The notes below the pieces were generated by a model. That model did no database searches. It saw only the letters and a list, made by a program, of their open reading frames with translations, and had not been told where the DNA came from. Below are positions 32,903-44,406 of a DNA stretch of 64,000 nt, piece after piece; position 1 is the first letter of the stretch, and every line of letters begins with the position of its first letter. The stretch comes from Metarhizium brunneum (taxonomy: Eukaryota > Ascomycota > Sordariomycetes > Hypocreales > Clavicipitaceae), in assembly GCF_013426205.1 (NCBI RefSeq), contig NC_089425.1, positions 3,658,001-3,722,000 on the forward strand. The letters run 5' to 3'. Position numbers and translations under genes: made by a program.

Positions 32903-34514
32903 ATGGAGGCCGTTCGTCAATCCGTGCAATCTACAGACTCTCATAACACTTTACCGGTACCGCATACCAACAGCCATGGCTTTGTCGACTTTGGCCCCGG
33001 CGATCCCGGCGATCCACGAAACTGGTCAAAGAGCCGGAAATGGTACATCACCCTCTGCACCTCGCTCCTCGCCATGGTCGGGAATCTGGCCTCCTCCATA
33101 CCGTCCGGGTCTCTCAAACATATCTCTCGAGACTTCCACATCTCTGAGGGGGTAGCAGCTCTCACCGTAACTCTCTTTCTGCTCGGCTACTGCCTAGGTC
33201 CATTCATATTTGCACCACTCTCAGAGTTTTACGGTCGCAGGCCCATCTTCCGCATCTCCTTTTCCTTCTTTGTCCTTTTTAGCATTCTTTGTGCCTTTGC
33301 GACCAACTTTGGGACGCTTTTGACGGCAAGGTTTTTGGCAGGGGCCTGCGTGTCTGCGGTTCTCAGCAACGCACCTGGCGTTCTTGCCGACCTATGGGAC
33401 AACTTGGCAAGGGGTAATGCCATGGCTATATTCTCGACGTCTGTCTGGATCGGACCGTCGCTGGGGCCGATTATTTCTGGCTTCCTGGTGCTCCACAAGA
33501 ACTGGCGCTGGGGCTTCTATGTCGTCTTGTGTCTTGCTGGCGTGTCGATGCTGTTCATGCTCACTATCCCGGAGACCAATGGGGCGATCATTCTTCTGGA
33601 GCGGGCAAGGAGGATCAGAAAGGCGGGGATTCGGGGATATGAACACGTCCAGACGGAATACGAGGCGGCTAATATGTCACTATTCACTATTTATAAGACG
33701 GCACTGACACGACCGTGGGCGCTTCTACTCGATCCCATTTCGTTCTTGTGCGCTGTATACATGGCACTTGTATTTGCGCTTCAGTTCATGCTCTTTACCA
33801 TTTATCCCATCGTCTTTCAGCAGATGCGTGGCTGGAACGAGGGAGTTGGGCAGCTTCCCCTGCTTGGTACAGTTGTAGGGTCGGTCGTCGGGGCTGTCAT
33901 CATTTTTTTAGACACCAAAAGGCGGAAAAACAAACTTGAGGCTGGGTATACCCTCGAGCCGGAGGACCGTCTGATTATGGGAATGGTCGGAGGGATTGGC
34001 TTTGCTATTACCATGTTTTGGTTCTCATGGACGGCACAGTACAAGTATGTTGGCCTCGTGATATCTTCGCCTAGTAAATGGCTAATGTGACGTTTCTAGC
34101 TCGATACACTGGTCTGTCCCTACAATTGCTGGAGGGTTTCTTTCTACAGCTCTCATCCTTACATTCACCTCCTATATGAACTACCTCGTCGACTCATATG
34201 TCGACTGCGCCGCCTCAGCGATAGCTGTGAATACGTTTGCGAGATCCCTTAGCAGTGCTTTTGCTCCCCTTTTTACGCCCAAGATGTTTCAAACCCTAGG
34301 TGTTGGCGGTGGCGGGTCACTGATAGGAGGTGCTGCGAGCGTCCTGGCTGTGGTCCCGTTTGTTTTTCATAGGTACGGCAAGGCCATCAGGGGCAGGAGC
34401 AAGTATTCTCCTCTCGACGCCGCCGTCAAGCTAGATCCGGAGGAGCAGGATGGTAACCCCGTTGGCAACTCACTACGAGATGTAGAGGAAGGCTCAGAGA
34501 CTCCGGGCCCTTAG
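32903..34514 (+). CDS. Major facilitator superfamily transporter, DHA1 drug:H+ antiporter type, 2 exons
   Basis: Exons 32903-34044 and 34100-34514, 518 residues. The intron (GTATGT, GCTAATGTGAC, TTTCTAG) joins WTAQY-NSIHWSVPT. A hydrophilic N-terminus with the family signature DPGDPRNWSKSRKW precedes about 12 membrane spans. The loop between spans 2 and 3 carries PLSEFYGRRPIFR (motif A type), and span 5 has the antiporter-like WIGPSLGPIISGFL. Relatives are polyamine and multidrug exporters of fungal plasma membranes (TPO/FLR1 group). The C-terminal tail is acidic. It is the only transporter in the metabolism-like half of the window and could export a product, but distance from the other genes makes that an inference. 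A long central loop contains the basic stretch LERARRIRKAG. Confidence 0.9.
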
Positions 34515-36059
34515 AACGAACGCACCTGACAGTCTGGCATTTTATCTTTATGGAGGCACTCGCAGTTGTGCATTTTCAAAGAGTGAGTCATGAATCGGAT
34601 CGTCTAGACTATTGGGGAAACGAGCCGGGCCTTTTGTATAGTAGGCTCAATCTAGCTGGTGACTTTCAATGTAGAGGCTAGCTAATAAACCCTATCCAAC
34701 AACACATCTGTCTTCTTTGATCAATTGAGAGGGTCATCTACAATGTTCCGCTACAAAGGAGACTCAATTTCTGAGCTAGATAGGTTCAATCAATGACCAA
34801 TCCCACATCCAATGCAATCCGTAGCTGTCCATCGTGATACTGTCGACGGGCGTTCCCAAGGTGTGGTAAACCGCGGACCTTTTGAGCTCACAGAATCACG
34901 GGCACAGCATTTCCGAGGCGGATAAGATTATCTACCGTATTCACAAGTCGCTCTCAACCCACGTTCAGGACGGCCCGAGTAGTACATTCATAAAGTGCTC
35001 ACGTTGAGAACAACTTTGCAGAGTGTGACAAGATCTTTTAAGACTTCAATATAAGGGCTAATAGTAGTGGCTCAACTTAACTGTAATAGTCCTCTTTGAT
35101 ATCAAAGGTCCTTGATCAAAGGTCCTTGGAGCCCTTGGGGACAGAAAAGTTTTATTTATACAAAGCAGCTGTGAGGATTGCAGCCTAGGGCTTCAACTAG
35201 GTCTTCAGGCTCTTACCTAGCTATCATGAGCATCGGAGTCCAATGGTTGTGGATATTTAAGACTCATGACAGGCTTATCGTTTTACTATCCCAGGCAAGA
35301 TGTAAAGGCAGACACCTAGAGACATAAGTCGGGCCAGCTGAAGCAAACCTCTAGATACTGGCTGTATCTATTAACATACCTAGATATTCCACACCAAGCC
35401 TACTATTTAGCCTAGACTCTACAGAGAGTACACGAGTAATATTACATATAATCTGATCAAGATTATTAAAAAGGAGAGTTAGAGATTCTAAGGGGAGGCC
35501 CTAACCTCCAGCTCATGCTATCTAGGTCCTCAAATGGGGCCATCTCCTCACAAAGGTCACTAATACATCACCTCGTTCGAGTCATCATTCAAAAGCTTGC
35601 ACATGTTCATACCAATACGTATACCTGTATTGATTGAAGCAACCTTCCTCCGCAGGCACCCGAAAATATTGCAGGCTAATAGCATCTGAACCACACAATG
35701 TCAGCAAGTGGCCCGCATAAAATCGGGGGAAATACCTTCACCGTGACGAGGAAATGCAAACACTTACCCATATTTTTCTTCTTGTCTTTTTTCAGAGTTT
35801 CCCTTGTAAGCCTATAGGTGTGCTGTGCCTAGAACATCCAAGATGGGGCTACATGGTCGTCGAAATCGCCTTCTGGCGGAGTATCCGAGTCCAAAGTAGT
35901 ATTTGAATCTTCACTATCCACTTGGAGAGAGCTGTTTGACGGCTCCGTGTATCAACTACTCTCCCACGACACCTTTAACATAGACGTCGCTAGTGCGAAG
36001 CTTTTTTAGTAAAATGCATAGCCATCAGATACTCAATAACTCCTCCGCTTGACTTTGGA
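34515..36059. other. Intergenic, holds repeat copy R6
   Basis: No gene seen between the convergent transporter and bZIP genes apart from the repeat. A possible extra 3' exon of the bZIP gene lies near 35935-35990 (see that entry). Confidence 0.5.
35048..35235 (-). repeat. Dispersed promoter-like repeat, copy R6
   Basis: Read on the minus strand: GACCTAGTTGAAGCCCTAGG, CTCACAGCTGC, TATA-like TTTGTATAAATAAAAC, GGGCTCCAAGGACCTTTGAT followed by a second CAAGGACCTTTGATATCAAA, then GAGGACTATTACAGTTAAGTTGA. The core block is duplicated in tandem here. It points leftwards, towards the transporter's 3' end, with no gene start after it. Confidence 0.65.
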
Positions 36060-36782
36060 CTACTTACCATCTCGACTCGGCGCAGGCTTCAGACCACATA
36101 CTCGCTTGGTGTCGTCCCTCGCCAGTTTACACACATACTTTGAAGCCTCATTGTTCAGCCAAGTGTCGATATTGGCATCATGGCAACTAGCATGGCTTAT
36201 AATAAGGGTCTTTAGTTCAGATATTTCCTGTAGGAGGTGGAAATACTCTATTCCCAGATCTTTATGGCGCTTCTCAAGCCAAGAGTTTCTCTTTTCTAAA
36301 TCATTCACCCACCTCTTCTTGCGCTTTCGACACTTACAAGCGGCGATGCGGTTGCGCTCCAGCGAACCTTCGCGGTGAGTAGTTGCCTCATGATCCCGGT
36401 TCACATTACCGCTCTTTGTTTCCGTTCGCTGTTCTCTTCTTTGTCTCTTGGGCAAGCTGGCGGTTGCCTTCCGGGGCCTGGTCTGCCTTGACCTTGTAGG
36501 GTTTGATAATGTATCGTTTCGCTTTTGTAGTTGATCCTGGCCGTGTGGACTTGATGACTTGGTTCCGCTCCCGTCGCCTGGCAAAGTGCCAGCACAGGGA
36601 CCCGTGCCTGATTTGCTCGACTGGTCTAAAAGAGGTGCCACTTGCGGCGTGTCCTTGACTGGCATCGGCGGTGAAGTATCAAACGGTGCCCAGTCTGGTC
36701 CAGCCTCATCAAACGACCACGCCGGAGCGAGCTGAAAGAGCGCAATATCTTTGGGATTCAACAGGCTAGGGTCCAGTGTCAT
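36060..36782 (-). CDS. bZIP transcription factor (ATF/CREB-like)
   Basis: 240 residues from Met 36782; the frame is open upstream to about 36845, and a splice acceptor (GGTTTTAG) near 36811 leaves room for another 5' exon. A Pro/Ser-rich N-terminal half (candidate activation region) is followed by a basic region RNRIAACKCRKRKKRW with the N-x7-R pattern, then heptad-spaced leucines in LEKRNSWLEKRHKDLG and FHLLQEISEL. The NRIAxxKCRxRKK form places it with Atf1/CREB-type factors rather than Yap1. The frame ends in GATGGTAAGTAG, which is also a good 5' splice site. Splicing to an acceptor near 35985 would replace the last two residues with about 12 others. It may control nearby genes, but no target sites were tested. 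Confidence 0.82.
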   Translation of the reverse strand: MTLDPSLLNPKDIALFQLAPAWSFDEAGPDWAPFDTSPPMPVKDTPQVAPLLDQSSKSGTGPCAGTLPGDGSGTKSSSPHGQDQLQKRNDTLSNPTRSRQTRPRKATASLPKRQRREQRTETKSGNVNRDHEATTHREGSLERNRIAACKCRKRKKRWVNDLEKRNSWLEKRHKDLGIEYFHLLQEISELKTLIISHASCHDANIDTWLNNEASKYVCKLARDDTKRVCGLKPAPSRDGK

Positions 36783-37613
36783 TTTGCTCCCTCCAGCAGA
36801 GCCGCCTTCTAAAACCCCCGTGATTAACATGTCATACATAATCAAGGGTCAATGGACTATTGCAGGGCAAGAAAGATGCCGGGCCGGCGATGTTGACAGG
36901 TGAGGGGAGTGTCTTTCTGTCAGCCACCATAGTTACAACATTAGGGGGGTTTGCATTATGAATAGGTTGAGCGGATAGTAGGTCCCTTAGGAGAGCCGTT
37001 GACGTCTGATTCCATCCACATGGGGTCAACTGGTCGGACCAGACACTATAGTCCGAGGGGTATGACGCTCTCCCGACCGTTGATCAATGTACCGCACAGG
37101 GAGCCAGACAGCTCTGCAGTACGCTCATCCTATTGGTGGGTAGATCCGGAGTCAAGGCCGAAAAGCAAGTTTGCCTCCGCTGGCACGCCCGCCTTGGGGA
37201 CATGCAGTACCGGGCGCTTGTTCTGATGATGTCATGCATGGCATAATTCAATCGTCGCCTTGCTCCTGGGGCGGAAGACGTGGTGCATCAAACCGAATAT
37301 TCATCAAGGCCGGGGAAACAGGTCCGTGAACATGTCCGCTTGCTGGCAATCCTCGCGGGTTCCTACGGGCGCTCTAGCCGAGCAATCTCAGGAGACGGAA
37401 ATAGCCGGACAATCAGACGATTTTTAGCAGCATGTCTACAGACTACAATCCTAACTTGTCTGACAGAGGCAGTGTCTGTCCCGGTGTGCTACTCAGAGAT
37501 GAGTAGCAGACAAAAGGCGCAAGCTCTATTCAGTACTTAATTTGTACTACTACCCAACTATAAAGCTCCAACATTATATGTAAAGACCATTGTCATGTAC
37601 CCGCGACCTCCGC
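36783..37613. other. Intergenic, bZIP promoter side
   Basis: No gene supported. Contains the upstream region of the bZIP gene and the 3' flank of the small Ser-rich gene. Confidence 0.45.
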
Positions 37614-37898
37614 CTATCCTTGTTGGTTGTCGTTGTCGCTGCTGTGGCTGGTGCTGGTGCTGGTGCTACTGCTGCTACTGCTGCTGCTGCTACTGTGGCG
37701 TCTGCTGCGATTACTGCGATCAAGGCTGCGGTCGTCTTCGAACCACGAGCTTAGCGACTTACCCTCAAACATCAAGTCCGTGTCGTCAATTTGGATGGCG
37801 CGCACCCACATATGCGTGTCAGGGTCGACTTCGGGTGCCCAAGGGTCGAGGGCGCAGAGGCCAGGAATGAAATAGTACATGTCTTTTGATGTGTTCAT
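37614..37898 (-). CDS. Small conserved-looking protein with poly-Ser/Thr tail
   Basis: 94 residues, single frame from ATG 37898. The first 50 residues look like a real, compact domain (MYYFIPGLCALDPWAPEVD, then HMWVRAIQIDDTDLMFEGK). Residues 65-90 are a Ser/Thr run encoded by an AGC/ACC microsatellite. A TATA-like CCTATATAAGG lies about 90 bases upstream, so the gene has its own promoter. A GGTAAGTCG donor-like sequence within GKSLSSW leaves open a splice variant that removes the Ser run. I recall similar short proteins in Hypocreales but no function. Confidence 0.55.
   Translation of the reverse strand: MNTSKDMYYFIPGLCALDPWAPEVDPDTHMWVRAIQIDDTDLMFEGKSLSSWFEDDRSLDRSNRSRRHSSSSSSSSSSTSTSTSHSSDNDNQQG
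37627..37710. repeat. Trinucleotide-type microsatellite inside a coding region
   Basis: CTGGTG/CTGCTA-type units on the plus strand encode the poly-Ser/Thr tail of the minus-strand small protein. Length variation would change that tail without breaking the frame. Confidence 0.7.
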
Positions 37899-38066
37899 GA
37901 TATCGGATCATGTAGAATGTGTGTTGTGCATGGATGACGATGGCAGCATGGAGAGTCTGGGCCGGCCACATGGAATGACCATGTCCTTATATAGGCCAGC
38001 CTGTTTCGTACCAGACTATTGCATTGATGGATTGCGGGCGGCCACGGGCAGCCGAAGCCTCGACGT

Positions 38067-38488
38067 CATTTCAATGTTGGCGGTGGCAACTGCGCAACTG
38101 CCATCAATTCAATGTTGATGCTGGTCCAGTCATCCCCCGCGGGATGGCGTTGACGGTTGGTCAAGGCCTCTAAAATTAGGAGCATGCCTTCGTTGGCCGG
38201 CGGAATCGTGTCCGTGTTTTCTGATGACTTGCCTGAGACATAATTTGTCGCTCATGGATGCATTCCCACCTGTTCCCCTTACTTTTCTTTTCCTGCAACT
38301 AGTGCCGTCATGGCGCGTTGCAAATAGTTGACGTCTTTGCTCCTGAGTAGTGACATCAATAGACGACAAACTTGTGCGTCAGACGACAAATAATCACAAT
38401 ACAATACGGCACCCTCGGGGAAATTGCCGTCAACGACCCACCAAATCACTTTTGTAAACTTGTCGGCCCAGCTCGCGTTCGATGGCAT
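38067..38488 (-). CDS. Small two-exon protein of 119 residues, function unknown
   Basis: Exon 1 38488-38283 reads MPSNASWADKFTKVIWWVVD and on to LVAGKEK, ending at a GTAAGG donor. Exon 2 38220-38067 starts after CATCAG and stays open in the joined phase for 51 codons (EGMLLILEALTNRQRHPAGD..LPPPTLK). Neither exon is long alone, and the join depends on one GT-AG intron of 62 bases. No signal peptide, membrane span or known domain. It lies between two other small transcription units. Confidence 0.45.
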
Positions 38489-38896
38489 ATTTCATGTCTG
38501 GTACCACTCACATCCATGTTATTGTGAGTTTAGAAAGTTCCCTACCATAGCTCAAGGTAAACATTTTTTGCCACCCAACATTTTACAACATGACTTGCAG
38601 TGCGTTGCGTACTGTACATCTACTAGAAAACAAGCATAGTTGTTGAAAGGAAAAATTTGAAAAAATGAAAAAAGTAATAGTAACGCGATATACTAGGCAA
38701 TAAAGAAAGATACATCGAGTCTTTGCCACGTGGATTACGGAGTACAAACCTGCAATTTCTGCACTAAAAAAACAAGCACTCTTGCCAGTTCAACCTCCAC
38801 GATTTGCTGACTAATACCCCACGCCAGTCAAAATGTGTAAAACAATTCTCCCCAGCACCACCAACAATCCCAAGTCTTGACCAATCTCTGCCCTCA

Positions 38897-39763
<867 letters not shown>

Positions 39764-40928
39764 GAAATCATCAGTATGCTCCTGCAGCATCCTGGAAATT
39801 GTATCTTTGAACTTGACACTCTAGGATTGTGTGCGTTTGCCCGACCTTGCATCGGGCGTCGTGCCCTCCACACCAGACATGTCGTCAGACCGGCAGGAAA
39901 TTCCCGACAGCTCAGCACTAAAGTGTACATGCACTAGCGACCGATCCGCGGCAGGGTACAGACTACATCATACGAAACGATGCATATATTCGGGACGTAC
40001 TCGACGAAACTACGGCCATGGCCACGAGCAGCACCGCTTTGTCCCACGTACCTGTATCTTTCCAGTGGGTTGCAGCTTACAGACTCATGTTGAGCCTACA
40101 CATCATGTCCCGATAGTACCTAAGCAGTGCGCTGGAGCAAACACCCGCAAAACGCGGAGGGTGACTAAAAAGCTGTCCAAATGAATAGACTAGACCTGGA
40201 AAAGGGAGTTGAAAGCACGCTGGTCTCCGTCCAAGCGTCGGAAAGCGCAATCTGATTCTTTTCTGTCTTACATGCCCAGCAACACTCCCAATCAAGGCTA
40301 CAAGTTGATTGCTAGGATTACTCGTGCATGTGATGGATATCAACGACAAGACCAAGTCTAGTGTTCAGCGCTGTTCAAATGACGAAACCGCCCACCTGAA
40401 TGAATGTGGGTGGGTAGATGTGTCCCGGAGCTAAACAATCAAGAGCAGCCTAGAAACAAGATTACAATGTGCAATGCCATATGCCCGAGCTTGTAGGTTG
40501 ATTCAGAACAGACATGACTACAGGCGATTAAAAGCCGCGTGTCATGGATTGAACAGGTCGACAGAGAAATGTTCATTCAACAAGGTCTGCACAAATTGCC
40601 ACCAGAGAATGGACGCAACCCACAGACCAAGGTTGCTTACTGTAATGTTGCAGCGCACTTTGACTTGTATCTTTGGTCGCATTGTATACAAAAGTGATAA
40701 TCAAACTCCGTGTTCATGTTTAGATCAAAATATGTTCGGATGCAAATATCCCCATTTATCCGTGGTGCATTTCGAACATGATTTCAGCACCGTCCACCGG
40801 GGTCGCTGCCTTCATTCCAATGTGGGTATAATCCAGAACTGAAGTGTAGTTACATAATTAAAGAAATCATCACCGCTGCCATTACATTGCGTGCAGCTTT
40901 GCCTGAAACCGCACAGCCCTACTGCACT
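39764..40928. other. Convergent intergenic region
   Basis: No gene seen between the methyltransferase and the chitin synthase 3' end. Short frames only. Confidence 0.5.
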
Positions 40929-43900
40929 CTAAACCCCTCGGAACATTCGAACAACCAAGAACCACATGGCTCCCAGAAATTTGAATCCGCTGAGCACCGC
41001 CACGCTCCACAACACAATCGTCATGTAAATATTGGATCGATTTGTCGCTTCTTGCTGTTGGTCTCCACCCCCAGGCGTGATCCTCTCCAATCCAGCCGAG
41101 CTGAGAACCAACGCAGCCAAAGCAAAGTTGGTAATCATCCAAATCAACACCACACCTGTTCGTACACCTCGGTAGTAATCCATTTGCTTTTCCTGCAGCT
41201 GGACGGCGGTCGGCGGCGTCTTGACTTCCTTGAACTTGGTGCTGAATTTTTCAACCTCTCGCTGGTACTGAGCGTTCAAATCACCCTCATCAGGTAGATC
41301 CGTCTTACCCTGGCCGTCTTTGGTGTTGACGGAGGGCAATTTTTCCACCTTGTCATCGCCTTTCGTGCCCCATGAAACATCGTGAGTATTGCAAAAGGCG
41401 TAGACGTTCAGGACGTTGGTGTAGGTGGGAGTAAGCAACATGTACTGAATGAACGAAGTAACCATGTGCCACGGGTCGAACATGATAATCGACGCAATGA
41501 GCCAAATACCAAACGTGGACATGACGGATATGATGAGCGTGTAGAAGACCGGATTCTTGAACAGCTGGCTGATGCTAAAGGCTGTGCCGCTGTTGACGTC
41601 TTTTATAATAGCCTTGACCGCAATGAAGATGGCAGCAAACATCAAGTATCTGTCGTTGTTAGTAAGGAGAGGCGTTGGAGCTTTCGAGACAACTCTTACA
41701 TCATTATGATGGCCCAAAACCACACCATTGCCGTGTACAATCTCCCGGAACCAGCTGGCCTATTACCCATGGAGAGAACGAAGCATGTCATCAAAAATAC
41801 ACCATAAAGCCAAGTAAAAACAACGCCAAGAATCTCTCCGGTTCTGCCCAACAAGTCGTCGGAGCCAAGACTCGTAGTGAGAATCTTGAAAACTAAGAAG
41901 AAGTTGCCGATAGCAAACCAGGCAAAGATCATATTAATTGTGTTGAAGACGAACTCGACAAAGAAGGCCAGTTTGCGGAAAAAGGAGTGATTCGATCGGA
42001 AGAATTCATAGAAATGAGCAATAGCATAAATGGCAGCGAAGAAGGATCCATTTAGCCATCGACGACGTTGAAGAACCAGTTCCGTTACTGTATCCGGTAC
42101 ATCGGTCTCTCCTGTAGCCGATTTGACATATTGAAGAATCCAATGGCAATTTCGCTTGGTCACGAGTTCAAAGCAGAGAATTCGATCCTCGGCCAGGTAC
42201 ATGTTTGATTCAAAGAGTCCGGCACTGCTCCCACCATGCAGTGTCTCACCCAAGAAGTATTTTTCTAGTGGCCCCTGTCCGTTCTTATCGTTTTGCAGGG
42301 CAACGTACCGGTACGCTGAGAAGGCGCCGGGCAAGACGGAAATGAATCCGAAAGCAGATTCGAGAGGCTTGTCGAGAATGTTGCTCATCTTGTACTCAAA
42401 ATTTTGCGTGGCAACAAGCGGATTGACGAGGTTTTTGCCGCCCGTGCCCAACATGGCCTTAATCTCGCCGCAAGCACCACCGCACATGGGCTCCAGGTCA
42501 AAAGCTTTCCACAAATGATAGATGGAATTGCCTCCAGGACGTGTACCAGCATCGATAAGGACGCAAATGTTGGGGTCCAGGACGCGGCCAAAGGCCTGGA
42601 AGAACCAACGATGTGAGTTGATCTTCTTCTGGTTCTTTTCCTTGAGACAGAAGAGCATTTGCACGGGCTGTCGGTTGTGGACAAGAGAAGCCACCCCGTT
42701 CTTGAGCTGCAGATGGGTATGCGTGCTGTACTCGTAGATATGCGCCGTCACATCTTTATTGTTGACTTGTTGCTTCGCGATACCTTCCTGATAAACACCC
42801 ATACCGGACAAGATAGCCTTCGTTCGCGGATTAATTTTAGCGCGCCCATCGCTTACAACACACACTACAATCTTCTTCCAGGCGTCTTTGCCCCAGGTTT
42901 TACTGTTGGGGCGATTGCACATATACTCGATGTTCTTGAACACGCCAATCATGGTGCGAGTGAATAAGATGTCGTCTTCGTTGTACATGGTAACGACGAT
43001 GAAGAGTTCGGTGTGGCGAGGCGAGCTGAACAGCTTCTGGCGAAGGGTGAAGTTCTCGTTATAGAAGTCCGATGGATCGCATGTTGCGGCGGAATATCGC
43101 ATATGAGTGAACTCGTCACGCTCTTTGCTGTGGGGATTCTGATTTAATAGGATGGGCGGAACAGGACAGTCCAGAACGAGGTTACCACGGTACAGCAAGA
43201 CCTGTTTGACCGTCTTCCATCGTTTGATTCCTCCAGCTGGGATCTGGGTGTGCTGTTGAGGGTTGTCTGAATAACCGAGCTGATCTTGTATCAATGGCTG
43301 GCCGTCGTCGTCGTATGCCTGATGCTCCTGAGGAGGTTGTCCTTGATTGTAGCCATCGAAATATTCGCCTTGATCGTGTATTTGCTGCGGGTTGACGACG
43401 TGGTCTTGTTGGTGGTTATAGTATGGCCCGGGACTGGGGCTCTGTGTGACACTTTGCTGCGAAAATGAGCATAAGCTATTTCAGTATAGGCCATTTGTCA
43501 TTCCTTCCAACGTACCGGAGGTTGCATATACAGCCTTTCGCTCGAGTAGTCTGCTGGGTAGAGCTGACCCTGCGAGGTATTACTATAGGGACCTAGATTA
43601 TGTCCTGCACGATCGTCATAGTATTGATCTGCATGATATCCATCAGTTCCCGCTGCGGGTGAGCGCCTTCCTCCGTAAGCCCCGTCGTTGAAGCCGTGGT
43701 TTTGCATCTCGATTTCTGTGTACGAATGTTAGATTGGCCCCGGGACCAGCCGAGAAAGAAACGTGTGAAAGCAATTGCGCGAGAATACAGCCACGAGGGA
43801 GCGGATTGTCGGCCGACTAGGATTGCCAGTGCTGCTTGCTGCTGCTGTCTCTTGAGACTAGAGAGCCAGTCCCGCTTGTCATGGGAAGTCAACAAGTAAC

Positions 43901-44406
43901 AGGGAGGGCAAGGTCTGAAGAGAGAAGAGCAGAGGTGGCAGAGGCAAGAAGGGGGTGGAAGGCGATGGAGATCATGGGAGGTGACTGTAAGAGATGCGAT
44001 AGGGGTGACCAAGTTGGCAGAAGCCACAAGAGATGATAGGATAGTGACCACTTTGACACCGTGGGGAGGCCAGGTATTTTACCAGACAGAGGTAACTGGC
44101 CATCAAGGCTACTAGCGTATGCTTGGCGATGAGCAAATACGTCGCCAAAAGACCGTACAAGGAGAGGTAGTTCAGTGTCCACTAGGTCGGGATTTCTGGA
44201 CATTCGAGGGCATGATGTTAGGAATGCAGGGGTGAAAGGGGGGGGTGCAAGTCGGAGGTTGATCCATGAGAACATGGATGTTTGAATGGAGTAGGGCTCT
44301 CAAGACAAAAGAAAAAGTGTACGATTCAACGAGACTTGCCTCTATCGTATCCATCACCAGCGTATCCATCACCCCCATACCCAGGGAGTCTGTTGTACTG
44401 CGACAT
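40929..44406 (-). CDS. Chitin synthase, class III, 4 exons
   Basis: Exons 44406-44340, 43715-43516, 43456-41700 and 41649-40929, 914 residues in phase. A shorter model starts at Met 43707. The first exon ([20 protein letters not shown]) is joined by a 624-base intron with a GC-AG border (AG/GCAAGT..TCTAACATTCGTACACAG); the total length then equals the usual ~910 residues of class III enzymes. Catalytic marks: [34 protein letters not shown] (about 464-473), LAEDR (EDR 512-514) and QRRRW (552-556). At least six C-terminal membrane spans follow. The Tyr/Gln-rich N-terminus and [24 protein letters not shown] are typical of class III. It polymerises UDP-GlcNAc into cell-wall chitin at the plasma membrane and is important for hyphal growth in several moulds. 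Confidence 0.93.
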
